From assembly GCA_023395695.1 (NCBI GenBank), contig JAEWYJ010000146.1:1-12672 (forward strand): a stretch of DNA of 12,672 nucleotides, read 5' to 3'. A program made the position numbers and the translations under genes. Below, piece after piece: positions 1 to 7,346 of this stretch. This DNA comes from Bacillota bacterium. Lineage in GTDB: Bacteria > Bacillota > Clostridia > Oscillospirales > Ruminococcaceae. Position 1 is the stretch's first letter; each line of letters starts with the position of its first letter. The notes under the pieces were generated by a model. The model saw only the letters and a program-made list of their open reading frames with translations. It was not told the origin of the DNA and did no database searches.

Positions 1-276
1 CTCCTCCACGCTGTGAATGCCATAGTCGTCAATAACCGGTGGGCAATTGACCTGATTAAAAATTTTAACTCTGGCGCCGTAATCCTGCACGCCGTAAAGC
101 CCGAACGGCATCAGCTTAATAAAATCAAAATCATATTTCTGTGCAAAGGCAACCTGCGTCTCCGCAAGGGTTCGGGGGTCCTGATCCGCTGCGGAAAAAT
201 GCATCCACAGGTTCACGGGAATACGGTCCACCGCCTCGCCGTGTAAGGCGGCCTTAATGCGCTCTGTCTTGTTCAA
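1..276 (-). CDS. Uroporphyrinogen decarboxylase (URO-D) family protein, N-terminal part (runs off left edge)
   Basis: Ninety-two codons are visible, read leftwards to the window edge, so the C-terminal majority is missing. The N-terminus starts MNKTERIKAALHGEAVDRIP and continues with a tryptophan- and histidine-containing strand (VNLWMHFS). This is the usual opening of URO-D-family proteins, which include haem-pathway UroD and the MtaA/MtbA/CmuA-type corrinoid methyltransferases. The ERxxAALxGExxDRxP pattern is more typical of the methyltransferase-like branch in anaerobes than of true HemE, but the zinc-binding C-terminal region needed to decide is outside the window. I chose the TTG start at 276-274 because it has a purine-rich ribosome site (GAAAGGG, 294-288) about 11 bases upstream that begins right at the stop codon of the permease gene; no ATG exists at a better place. 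The 16-base gap implies translational coupling to the ABC importer. I infer, but cannot show, that it acts on the imported substrate. Confidence 0.8.
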   Translation of the reverse strand, partial: MNKTERIKAALHGEAVDRIPVNLWMHFSAADQDPRTLAETQVAFAQKYDFDFIKLMPFGLYGVQDYGARVKIFNQVNCPPVIDDYGIHSVEE

Positions 277-292
277 GTGGCTTACACCCTTT

Positions 293-958
293 CTACCATT
301 TTTTCAGTTTTTGTTCCAGCCTGTCAAAGGTCCAGCTTAAAGCGCCGCACAGCCCCCAATAGACCAGTGCCGCTGCGATATACGCCTCAAGATAGCCGTA
401 ATTTTGCGCGGAGGCCACCCGCGCCTGTGCAAGAATATCGGTAACACCGATAGTAAAAGCCAGCGAAAGCCCTTTAATAACGCCCAGATAGCTATTAAGC
501 ACCACCGGCAGCGCCACCGTGAGCATCTGCGGCACGATAATTCTGCCCAGCGTCTGCGCGTCGCTCAAGCCGCATGCAAAGGCTGCGTCCCACTGCCCTG
601 TGTCCACCGAGCCAAACGCACCGCGGATATTTTCCGACTGTCCCACCGATATGTATACCGAATAGGCTATCACAAGAACCGCCAGCGGGTTTGTCTCAAT
701 GCCAAGCAGCGTTTTCAGCAGCGGCGGCAGAAAATAATAAGCGATGTACAGATGAATAATTAAAGGAATGCCACGGGTATAGTCGATAAATACGCGCGCC
801 AGCTGCCGCAGCACAGGCACCCTCCGAATACGGGCCACCGCAATAAAAAAGCCCAGCAGCACGCCCAGCACCAGAATTAAGAGCGCGGTGCCGACGGTAA
901 AAGGCACGACCTGCAAAATGTACCCGATATCGTCGCGTATCAGCGCGCCGCTTATCAT
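293..958 (-). CDS. Amino-acid-type ABC importer permease (second permease, HisM/GlnP family)
   Basis: A 221-residue integral membrane subunit of an ABC importer, the usual length for the polar-amino-acid permease family. Hydrophobic segments lie at about residues 20-42, 66-82, 94-108, 145-175 and 186-208. The cytoplasmic EAA loop that docks on the ATPase is at residues 124-144, starting DAAFACG and ending IIVPQ. A family-like RGIPLIIHL segment is at 63-70. The reading frame is open further upstream (to 1045), but the start is placed at 958 because that ATG overlaps the stop of the preceding permease as ATGA, a standard coupling arrangement, and a GGGTGG ribosome site sits just before it. The longer N-terminus would be translated from codons inside the upstream gene and is charged and non-family-like. 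It presumably forms a heterodimer with the product of 955-1668. Confidence 0.92.
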   Translation of the reverse strand: MISGALIRDDIGYILQVVPFTVGTALLILVLGVLLGFFIAVARIRRVPVLRQLARVFIDYTRGIPLIIHLYIAYYFLPPLLKTLLGIETNPLAVLVIAYSVYISVGQSENIRGAFGSVDTGQWDAAFACGLSDAQTLGRIIVPQMLTVALPVVLNSYLGVIKGLSLAFTIGVTDILAQARVASAQNYGYLEAYIAAALVYWGLCGALSWTFDRLEQKLKKW

Positions 959-1668
959 AAAACCACCCGCTTTCGGCCGGACGATTGATAGTTCGCCCGC
1001 TTTTCGCCGGCCTGAAACAATTTGCTCATTACAAAGGTTACACACCAGTAGATAACGCCCGCAGCCAGATAAACCTCGAGCTTTTTGACGCCGTAATCGT
1101 TGACAATAATCATCTTGGCCCTGCCCATAATGTCGGTCAGCCCAATGACAAACAGTACCGACGTGTCCTTGACCAGCTCAATCATAGCGTTTTCAATGTT
1201 CGGCCACGCCACGGGCAGCATCTGCGGCAGAATAATGCGGGTAAACTTGGCCCAACCACCCATGCCGATGCTGTCTGCCGCGTCGTGCTGGCCCTGCTCT
1301 ACCGCCAGATAAGCCGGACGCAAAAATTCCGACATATGCGCCCCGTTATAGAGTATCAGCGCCAGCAAAACATAAACGGTTTTGCTCCAGCCGTCAATAT
1401 TAAGGCCAACCCCGCGCAAAAGCATCGGCAGTGCATAATAGACGATAAAAATATGAATGATGCAGGGCGTGCTCCGAAAAAACGACACATAGAGGTTGGT
1501 CAGCGGATAGACAACCCGCCATTTTTTTATGCGGATATAAGCCACCCCCATGGCAAGCGTAAGACCCAGACAGCCCGAAAGCACAATAATCAGCAGGGTG
1601 TAGGGCACGGCGCCGCTTATCCGCCGGATGATGTTGAGCACATAGCCGATGTCGATATGCAGCGGCAT
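955..1668 (-). CDS. Amino-acid-type ABC importer permease (first permease)
   Basis: A 237-residue membrane permease of the HisM/GlnP family and partner of the downstream permease. Residues about 20-45 form the first membrane helix, followed by the conserved FRSTPCIIH segment (64-72) and YYALP. The EAA loop is at residues 129-149, beginning DAADSIG and ending IILPQ. The C-terminal tail (about 219-237) is short, basic and probably cytosolic. The start at 1668 is supported by an almost perfect AAGGAGG ribosome site 7-8 bases upstream. Its stop overlaps the start of the next permease by 4 bases. Both permeases have His (IIH) where many characterised glutamine/histidine permeases have Gln (LVQ). 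I note this as a possible sign of a less common substrate group without assigning one. Confidence 0.92.
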   Translation of the reverse strand: MPLHIDIGYVLNIIRRISGAVPYTLLIIVLSGCLGLTLAMGVAYIRIKKWRVVYPLTNLYVSFFRSTPCIIHIFIVYYALPMLLRGVGLNIDGWSKTVYVLLALILYNGAHMSEFLRPAYLAVEQGQHDAADSIGMGGWAKFTRIILPQMLPVAWPNIENAMIELVKDTSVLFVIGLTDIMGRAKMIIVNDYGVKKLEVYLAAGVIYWCVTFVMSKLFQAGEKRANYQSSGRKRVVL

Positions 1669-1701
1669 GGGGATCCCTCCTTCTGGGTGTATTGCGGCAG
1701 A

Positions 1702-2550
1702 TTAATCTTCAAAATATTGAATGGTGTCCTCGCCGTACCACTTGAGCGAAAGCTCGGAAAGCGTGCCATTCTCGCGCAGCGTCTTTAACGCGCCGCTTAC
1801 CTTTTCGGAAAGCTCGGCCTGATCTTTGGAAAGCGCAAAATAGGTGCCGTTAATCGCAACCGGTGTTTCAACCGCCTTAATCTTGAGGCCCAGCTGCGCC
1901 TTAATCTCGTTAAAGCCCAGATTGTTGGGCAAAATCAGCGCATCGTACTGCCCGGCGTCTACCGAAACAAAGCGGTCGGCTACCGACACGCCCTCGGCGG
2001 TGGTAATGGTAATCTGTGCGTCGGGGTGCTCGGCATTATAGCTGGTCAGCAGATTGTAAATGCCGCCGTTGGGGGTGGAGGGCACCACATTTTTCCCTAC
2101 AAGGTCGTCGATGCTCTTGATGCCGTTCTCATCCTCATGCACGTAAATATTAATCAGGCTCACGCCGTTAATGGCCTCCGGCAGCAGATATTTCTCCTCG
2201 CGCTCTTTGGTTTTGTAAAGGCCGCCGCCAATCAGCGCATATTTGCCGGCGTCAAGGCCGATGGACGTCGCATCGCTCTCGACAAACTCCAGATTAAAGT
2301 CGTAATCCGGAATCAGCGCATCAACAGCCTGAAGAACGTCGACCTCATAGCCGACCTTATTTCCCTTCTCATCCTCAAAGCTCAACGGCTTTGAACCAGA
2401 TTCGAGCGCGACATTGACCTTTTTAACCTCGTCCTTGCCGGCAGATGCGGACGGCGACGCCCCGGACGAAGCCCCGGAGCCGCCGCAGCCCGACAAAACG
2501 GCTGAAATAACACCCACAGCGAGAACCGATGCGAAAAATTTGTTTTTCAT
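1702..2550 (-). CDS. Extracellular solute-binding lipoprotein of the ABC importer (SBP_bac_3 family)
   Basis: A 282-residue binding protein that captures the ligand outside the membrane and hands it to the permease pair. Residues 1-21 are a lipoprotein signal peptide with the lipobox LSGC, so Cys22 would be lipidated. A Gly/Ser/Ala linker (23-38) follows. The mature domain begins VNVALESGSKPLSF and has the family signature GYEVDVLQAV (68-77), expected for polar-amino-acid binding proteins. The Arg in KTKEREEKY (about 117) lies where the family usually places the arginine that holds the ligand carboxylate. The frame is open back to 2724, but the ATG at 2550 gives a clean signal peptide and lies 22 bases after the ATPase stop. 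The ribosome site (AAAGAGTGG) is weaker than those of its neighbours. The exact ligand cannot be read from the sequence. Confidence 0.93.
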   Translation of the reverse strand: MKNKFFASVLAVGVISAVLSGCGGSGASSGASPSASAGKDEVKKVNVALESGSKPLSFEDEKGNKVGYEVDVLQAVDALIPDYDFNLEFVESDATSIGLDAGKYALIGGGLYKTKEREEKYLLPEAINGVSLINIYVHEDENGIKSIDDLVGKNVVPSTPNGGIYNLLTSYNAEHPDAQITITTAEGVSVADRFVSVDAGQYDALILPNNLGFNEIKAQLGLKIKAVETPVAINGTYFALSKDQAELSEKVSGALKTLRENGTLSELSLKWYGEDTIQYFED

Positions 2551-2572
2551 AATAACCACTCTTTCTGAATTT

Positions 2573-3325
2573 TTATATTTGGTAGATAAAAGGCCGGTAG
2601 ATGCAGTCCAAAAAGCGTCTGGTAGCGGGCTCCTTCGGATTTGTGAAGACCTCGCGCGAGGGGCCCTGCTCCACAATGCGGCCGTCCTCCATAAAAATAA
2701 CCCTGTTGGCAATGTTCTGCGCAAAGTTCATCTCGTGGGTGACAACCAGCATGGTAATGCCGCTTTCGGCAACCTGCTTCATGACGGTGAGCACCTCGCC
2801 GACAAGCTCAGGGTCAAGCGACGAGGTCGGCTCGTCAAACAGGATAACGTCGGGGCGCAGCGCCAGCGCTCTGGCAATGCCGACGCGCTGCTGCTGCCCG
2901 CCCGAAAGCTGGTGCGGCAATGCGTCCGCCCGGTCGGCAAGCCCCACCCGTTCAAGCTGTTTGGCGGCAATGGCGGCAGCCTCGGCCGCCGGCAGCCGCT
3001 GTACGGTGACCAGCCCCTCCATAACATTTTCAAGCGCGGTCTTATGCCTGAACAGGTTGTAGTGCTGGAATACCATAGCGGTTTTCCGGCGCAGGGCCAG
3101 CATTTTCTTTTTGGACGGTTTATTAAAGTCATAATCGACGCCGCCAACGGTGACGACGCCCTGGTCGCCTTTTTCCAGACAGTTGATACATCGCAGCAGC
3201 GTGGTCTTTCCGGTGCCGCTTGCGCCAATAATGGCGACGACATCCCCTTTTTCCACAGTGAGGTCGATGCCCTTGAGAATTTCTTTACCGTTAAAGGATT
3301 TATGCAGGTTTTGAATACGAATCAT
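2573..3325 (-). CDS. Amino-acid-type ABC importer ATPase subunit (GlnQ/HisP family)
   Basis: A 250-residue ATP-binding subunit that powers the importer. All catalytic motifs are present: Walker [10 protein letters not shown] (34-42), Q-loop Gln87 in FQHYNLF, ABC signature LSGGQQQR (140-147), Walker [10 protein letters not shown] (160-168, Glu165 catalytic) and switch His197 in [15 protein letters not shown] is a typical family N-terminus, so the start is at 3325. It has an AAGGGGG ribosome site about 8 bases upstream; the extension to 3343 would pass through that site. It is the first gene of a five-gene unit: ATPase, binding protein, permease, permease, URO-D-family protein. The promoter is at 3459-3487, leaving a leader of about 125 nt. 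Confidence 0.95.
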   Translation of the reverse strand: MIRIQNLHKSFNGKEILKGIDLTVEKGDVVAIIGASGTGKTTLLRCINCLEKGDQGVVTVGGVDYDFNKPSKKKMLALRRKTAMVFQHYNLFRHKTALENVMEGLVTVQRLPAAEAAAIAAKQLERVGLADRADALPHQLSGGQQQRVGIARALALRPDVILFDEPTSSLDPELVGEVLTVMKQVAESGITMLVVTHEMNFAQNIANRVIFMEDGRIVEQGPSREVFTNPKEPATRRFLDCIYRPFIYQI

Positions 3326-3371
3326 GGCAATCCCCCTTAGCAAGTTGCGCCTGTAAGAAACGCGGCTGGCA

Positions 3372-3417
3372 AAAATCGGCCTTTGCGGGGCTACAGTTAT
3401 TTTCCGGAGCCGATTTT
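3372..3417 (-). promoter_or_regulatory. Inverted repeat in the leader of the ABC importer operon
   Basis: A perfect 9-bp inverted repeat (3372-3380 AAAATCGGC against 3409-3417 GCCGATTTT) separated by 28 bases. It lies inside the predicted untranslated leader, about 47 bases upstream of the ATPase start. Read in the direction of transcription, the second arm ends in five Us. The hairpin could therefore act as a weak attenuator or mRNA-stabilising element, or the DNA dyad could be a repressor site. I do not recognise a known riboswitch class. Confidence 0.4.
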
Positions 3418-3458
3418 AACATACTATTTATATATGATTTATATGAATTATTTGACAC

Positions 3459-3487
3459 ATTGTAGTATACCGATTTAAAAAAGTCAA
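3459..3487 (-). promoter_or_regulatory. Sigma-A-type promoter of the ABC importer operon
   Basis: On the minus strand, TTGACT (-35, 3487-3482) and TACAAT (-10, 3464-3459) are separated by exactly 17 bases, a near-consensus housekeeping promoter. Transcription would begin near 3452. The -10 region overlaps an 11-base word (TGTAGTATACC on the plus strand, 3461-3471) that recurs in the promoter of the flavoprotein gene. Confidence 0.75.
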
Positions 3488-3941
3488 TTGCTCCGGCCTA
3501 TTATTGTATAACCCCACAATCGCAATTCGGAGTTTAACGCAATATTTATATAAATAAATGAATTTTTCGGTTTTAATAACGTTTTTGTCTGCGCAGAGGG
3601 CGCCCTATGGGAATACTTTTATATCTCAACATAAAAACAATGCTGAATGGACGCGCATATTTTTGCCAGCTTTTGCGTCAATGGCCCACTGGCTCTGCCG
3701 ATGAAAATAAAAATTTCCAGATACAGAAAAAACCCCTTTTGCTAAACTCAATGCGGGTTTGCCAACCGCATAAAGAAGCAAAAGAAGGTTTTTGGCATAA
3801 AAGGCAGCAATCATTATTCAAAAGGTCAAACACACCGACAATTTTTTGGCAGCCAGGCCAGTCTCAGGTGCAATAGGGGAACAAGCATCTTGAGTGCAGA
3901 GAATATGTCCCAGACACAACGAAAAAAACAGGCGGAGTCCA
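3488..3941. other. Intergenic region between the LysR gene and the ABC operon; no convincing gene
   Basis: This stretch lies between the LysR stop and the importer promoter. It is A/T-rich at 3488-3600 and more mixed at 3600-3890. A plus-strand frame of 89 codons (3607-3876) has a passable GAGGG ribosome site 6 bases upstream of its ATG, and an overlapping minus-strand frame of 62 codons exists (3814-3626). Neither shows a recognisable domain, and the predicted proteins look like translated noncoding DNA. A 6-bp hairpin (ATGCGG/CCGCAT) is at 3751-3771. The minus strand has a run of seven Ts shortly after the LysR stop (about 3928-3922), but the stem before it is weak, so a LysR terminator is only possible. 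The segment 3607-3830 could be a dispersed intergenic repeat. Confidence 0.4.
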
Positions 3942-4859
3942 TTACAAGCCAGCTTCCAGCGGTTCGAGCACACCGGCCTGCTCCTCGCAGACCTGCAGCA
4001 GCTCCTGCATGGGGCGCGTCAAATATTTACAGCTGTTGACCAGCATCTGACCCCATGTATAAAACGGTTTTCCGGGCAGAAAAGCCATCGTCAGTTCCGG
4101 CGCTCCTTTAAGCATCTGGTCGGCGGCCGTTTTGGGAAGCAGCGTGTAGCCGCCCTCGCTTTTGATGCAGTCCAGGTTGGTACTGACTGCGCCGAAAAAC
4201 TTTTCCCGCCCGGGCTCGGCGTCGGCCTCTTTCATGCGCTCCCGAAATTCGGCCGTGAAACAACAGTCCTCATAGGTCAGGAAAAAGTCCTTCCCGTTCA
4301 GGTGGCCGTATTCGGCCAGACCATTGCACATCACCGGATCGTCGGCACGCCCCACCAGCATGACCGTGTCCCGCAGCAGCGGATAGGTGATGTAGCCGGG
4401 CAGCCGCTCATCCTTTTGGAGATAGTGGAATCCGATATCAAGCTCCCCGCGGCGCAGCCATGCGGGCACTCTGGCACAGCAGATGATGTGCAGCGCAAGG
4501 CCGACATTGGGGTACTGCATGGCGTAACCGACCATTGCCGGCTTCAATGTGCCGGCCAGCAATGTTTCTCCGCCGCCGACACACACCGTTCCCTGCATGG
4601 AGTTGCAGGGCGATACGGCGTCGAGCAGCGCGCGGTAGTCCCGCAGCAACGCTTTGGCGTAGGGCAGGTAAACATGGCCGTCAATGGTCAAGGAGATGCG
4701 GTTTCCATCCCTTTCGAACAGCTTGGCCTTCAGCTCCGATTCCAGCAGCTGAATATGCTTGGCCAGGGTAGAGGGAGCATATCGCAGTCTCTCTGAGGCG
4801 CGCAGATAATTCTGCGTTTCCGCCAGCGTGACAAACGTCATTAAATGCTTGGTGTCCAT
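3942..4859 (-). CDS. LysR-family transcriptional regulator
   Basis: A 305-residue LysR-type regulator, the normal family length. Residues 1-60 form the winged helix-turn-helix: MDTKHLMTFVTLAETQNYLR, then ASERLRYAPSTLAKHIQLLE and a KLFERDG turn. Residues about 90-295 form the effector-binding domain, beginning GTVCVGGGETL, with a GELDIGF strand around 140. The start at 4859 fits the family N-terminus and has an AAAGGCGG ribosome site. It is monocistronic, with its own promoter at 4898-4926. It lies tandem to, not divergent from, the flavoprotein gene upstream and the importer operon downstream, so the usual rule of thumb for its target does not apply. The importer operon or flavoprotein are the obvious guesses. 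The effector domain is rich in cysteines (a CC pair in the IICCARVPAW segment and another in YEDCCF). Confidence 0.93.
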   Translation of the reverse strand: MDTKHLMTFVTLAETQNYLRASERLRYAPSTLAKHIQLLESELKAKLFERDGNRISLTIDGHVYLPYAKALLRDYRALLDAVSPCNSMQGTVCVGGGETLLAGTLKPAMVGYAMQYPNVGLALHIICCARVPAWLRRGELDIGFHYLQKDERLPGYITYPLLRDTVMLVGRADDPVMCNGLAEYGHLNGKDFFLTYEDCCFTAEFRERMKEADAEPGREKFFGAVSTNLDCIKSEGGYTLLPKTAADQMLKGAPELTMAFLPGKPFYTWGQMLVNSCKYLTRPMQELLQVCEEQAGVLEPLEAGL

Positions 4860-4897
4860 TAAAATTCCGCCTTTCCCCCTGTCCGGGTGTCTCTAAC

Positions 4898-4926
4898 AGT
4901 ATAAGGAAAATTTCTCTTTAAGTAAA
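4898..4926 (-). promoter_or_regulatory. Sigma-A-type promoter of the LysR gene
   Basis: Minus-strand TTTACT (-35, 4926-4921) and TATACT (-10, 4903-4898) are separated by 17 bases, placing the start of transcription about 30 bases before the LysR ATG. No clear T-N11-A LysR box could be singled out near it. Confidence 0.65.
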
Positions 4927-5088
4927 GCAGCGTTTACAGCCAAAGCTGCCGATACTGACATTTTGCTGAAAGTGAATACCCTGGCTGCTCATTTTTCGCC
5001 CTGCGGCGTGCTCATTGTTGGCAGACACAAAGCAGTCCCCTTATCTATTTGACTTTTTAAAGGACTATCAACATAAAAACACAAAAAT
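4927..5088. other. Noncoding spacer upstream of the LysR promoter
   Basis: I see no gene here. The only small feature is an 8-base direct repeat (TGCTCATT, around 4986 and 5009) flanking a C/G-rich stretch. It could be part of a regulator site for the LysR promoter, but nothing in it is strong. Confidence 0.35.
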
Positions 5089-5126
5089 AGGGCGAAGGAA
5101 AATCTAATCGGACTTTCCTTCGCCCT
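5089..5126 (-). terminator. Rho-independent terminator of the flavoprotein gene
   Basis: A perfect 13-bp stem (5089-5101 paired with 5114-5126, core GGGCGAAGGAAA) has a 12-base loop. On the minus strand it is followed by TATTTTTG. It lies about 43 bases past the stop codon of the flavoprotein gene and insulates it from the LysR gene. Confidence 0.85.
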
Positions 5127-5168
5127 TTGCTGCGGGCCCCGCAAGTACGTACAACCCTGCTTGTTCTG

Positions 5169-7190
5169 TTAACCCTTGGTGACGGTTTCTCCCGCAAGCT
5201 TGCCGAATACCACCGTGTCTACGACAGCGTTGCCACCCAGACGGTTTGCGCCGTGGATGCCGCCTGTTACCTCGCCGCAAGCGACAAGGCCCTTAATGGC
5301 GTTTCCGCTCTGATCCAGCACGCGGCCTTCGGGGTCGATGGTGATGCCGCCCATGGTGTGATGGATGCAGGCCTGACGTGCGGTTGCTACCCACGGCCCA
5401 TTCTCAAGCGTGCATTCGTATAACGTGCGGCCAAATTCGTCCTCGCCTGAAGCCACCGAGGCGTTGAAGGTCTTAATGGTTTCCTGCAAATCGGCGGCGT
5501 CGCAGCCAATTTGCGCGGCCAATTCTTCAAGCGTATCCGCCACCAGAATATAGCCGTTATTCTTTAAATAGTCGAAGGTAAACCCATCGGCCGAACGCCA
5601 GGACGGATTGGTAATATCAATATAGTCCTTGCCGTCTCCGCTTTCCAAAATATAAAAGGCGCTGTCGGTTTGGGCAAGAACCCCCTTGCAGATATCGTCG
5701 CGGCGGCCATCTTCCTTTACAAAGCGTTTGCCCTCTTTGTTAATAAAGATGACCTGAGAGGTGCCACTGACATTGCGCGGCGGATATTTGGTCAGCAATC
5801 CGTCCTTGGTATTGCCCAAATACAGCAGCTGAATCTGTTCCATATCGGTCAGCGAAGCGCCAATGGCAGTCGCCATGGTGATACCGTCGCCCTGCGAGCA
5901 GCTGAAACGGTTGGTGGTGGGAACGCCGCTTAAATCTGCCCACTTGCCGGATGTATTATACTGTTGAACCAGCTTGCTGTTGGCGCCAAAACCGCCGGTA
6001 GCCAGCACAACACCCTTGGCGGCAGTAAAGGTCGCCTGATTGCCGCTTCTGTCTTCCACCGTGACGCCGGTAATTTTGCCGTCTGCATTCTGGAGCAGCG
6101 CCTTGCCGGTGGTGGAGGTGTAAATTTGAATGTTGCCGTTGGCCGCGGCCTTTTGCACATAGGTGCTGATAAAGCCGGTGCCCATTGGCATGGTGCTGGT
6201 ATGGGTACGCTGCCAAAGCGCGCCCGCACCCTGGCCAATTTCGTCATAAAACGCCATATCAAGGCCGGTAATCCACTCGTATCCGGCTTGTGCGTTGTAG
6301 GTCAGCGCCTTGACCAGATCCAGATTGCCCACCTTGTCGCCGTTAATCCAGGTTTGCAGCGCAAACCACTCGGCGCTGTCAAAAAGGTCGGTGCGACCGT
6401 CGGCCTTATATTTATCCCATTGCGCCTGCACTTCCTTTTGCAGGGCGGCATGCGCCTCGTTGACCGGCGTTTCGGCCAGCGCCTTTTCCAGCGTGGATTT
6501 TACCGATTCACTCATGGTCACCCGGCTTTGAAGCGCCTCGTCAGGATTGTTGTAGATGGCGCCGCATACCAGCGTATCGCCGCCCACCGAGCCGTTCTTT
6601 TCGATGACGATGACGCTGGCGCCGTTTTCCGCTGCGGATAACGCCGCCGCAAGGCCCGCGCCGCCGCCGCCGACTACGATAACGTCGGCCGACGCATCGG
6701 CAACAGGCGCCTTCGCCGGCACTTTATTCTGCCATTCGTCCAGATTGGCGCCGGCCTGCGTCATGCAATCCTTCAGCGCATTTTTAACCGCCGCGCTGGA
6801 GATAGTCGCACCGGCAACCATATCGATATTGAGCGTCTGATGCTCAACAGCCGCCTGCGGAATCAGTGTCAGGGGCGAAAGCCCGCCCGCCGACAGCGCA
6901 TTACCCCCGGCGTCGTACAGGTCGCCGCCTATGCCGGGCGTTTCCTGATGAGCGGTTACTTTGGCAGAGACAATGGCAGTCTCGCTTACGGTTACTTCCA
7001 CTTCAACCTCGGCATTCATTCCGGGCGTGGAAGCGGTGTAGGTGCCCGCCTTGAGCGCTGTCTTTCCCCCCGGTACAGCTTCGCTGCCGGCCGGGGCCGA
7101 GGAGGCTGGAACGGACGATGCGCCTGCACAGGCGGTAAGCATGCACATCAGTATCGCCGTTAACAAAGCCACCGTTTTGTTTGCATTCAT
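5169..7190 (-). CDS. Extracytoplasmic flavin reductase lipoprotein (covalent-FMN domain plus fumarate-reductase-like FAD domain)
   Basis: A 673-residue flavoprotein related to flavocytochrome c fumarate reductase and urocanate reductase, but without haem motifs. Residues 1-20 are a lipoprotein signal ending in LTAC (Cys21), followed by a Ser/Ala/Pro linker, so the enzyme faces outward. Residues about 46-143 form an FMN-binding domain whose DMVAGATIS motif (123-131) matches the ApbE flavinylation pattern, with Thr129 the likely attachment residue. Residues about 168-660 form the FAD domain: dinucleotide motif VVGGGGAGLAAA (172-183), SQGDG (432-436), GKRFVKEDGRRD (487-498, proton-donor Arg region), HHTMGG (610-615) and GANRLGGNA (648-656, substrate Arg). 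The histidine that fumarate reductases carry after the IQ strand is replaced (IQLLYLGN, 453-460), so fumarate may not be the substrate. The family role is anaerobic electron transfer to an organic acceptor. It is transcribed alone; no ApbE or electron-donor gene is visible. The start at 7190 has a GAGGG site. Confidence 0.92.
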   Translation of the reverse strand: MNANKTVALLTAILMCMLTACAGASSVPASSAPAGSEAVPGGKTALKAGTYTASTPGMNAEVEVEVTVSETAIVSAKVTAHQETPGIGGDLYDAGGNALSAGGLSPLTLIPQAAVEHQTLNIDMVAGATISSAAVKNALKDCMTQAGANLDEWQNKVPAKAPVADASADVIVVGGGGAGLAAALSAAENGASVIVIEKNGSVGGDTLVCGAIYNNPDEALQSRVTMSESVKSTLEKALAETPVNEAHAALQKEVQAQWDKYKADGRTDLFDSAEWFALQTWINGDKVGNLDLVKALTYNAQAGYEWITGLDMAFYDEIGQGAGALWQRTHTSTMPMGTGFISTYVQKAAANGNIQIYTSTTGKALLQNADGKITGVTVEDRSGNQATFTAAKGVVLATGGFGANSKLVQQYNTSGKWADLSGVPTTNRFSCSQGDGITMATAIGASLTDMEQIQLLYLGNTKDGLLTKYPPRNVSGTSQVIFINKEGKRFVKEDGRRDDICKGVLAQTDSAFYILESGDGKDYIDITNPSWRSADGFTFDYLKNNGYILVADTLEELAAQIGCDAADLQETIKTFNASVASGEDEFGRTLYECTLENGPWVATARQACIHHTMGGITIDPEGRVLDQSGNAIKGLVACGEVTGGIHGANRLGGNAVVDTVVFGKLAGETVTKG

Positions 7191-7215
7191 AATGTTCCCT
7201 CTTTTCTTGGTTTGT

Positions 7216-7243
7216 CAGGTCATTGCTTACCTGTAGTATACCA
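7216..7243 (-). promoter_or_regulatory. Extended -10 promoter of the flavoprotein gene with a candidate operator
   Basis: The minus strand carries TGGTATACT (7243-7235), an extended -10 element. The -35 match at 17-base spacing is poor (TTAGTT), which is tolerated in extended -10 promoters. A short dyad, CAGGT (7216-7220) and ACCTG (7229-7233) with 8 bases between, spans the expected start of transcription and could be an operator. The 11-base word TGTAGTATACC (7232-7242, plus strand) is also found at the importer promoter. Confidence 0.5.
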
Positions 7244-7346
7244 TTTGACAACAATTTAACTAAGCGGAAAAAGCGGAGAGCAGGTCTCACAAATATCGAG
7301 ACTGTTTTTAGGCTCCACATATATTCCGGTGGCGCTGCAAATATTC

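Noticed and set aside
985..1788. Long plus-strand open frame of 267 codons
   Set aside because: It is the antisense shadow of the permease gene and part of the binding-protein gene, which have clear family motifs, ribosome sites and coupled starts.
2414..3340. Plus-strand open frame of 308 codons
   Set aside because: It lies opposite the ABC ATPase and signal-peptide region; its translation shows no domain and has no supporting context.
3607..3876. 89-codon plus-strand frame with a passable ribosome site
   Set aside because: No recognisable motif, an equally open antisense frame and a repeat-like look; kept only as an intergenic note.
3894..4796. Plus-strand open frame of 300 codons
   Set aside because: Antisense to the LysR gene, which has a complete helix-turn-helix, promoter and ribosome site. 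The frame is open because of codon bias.
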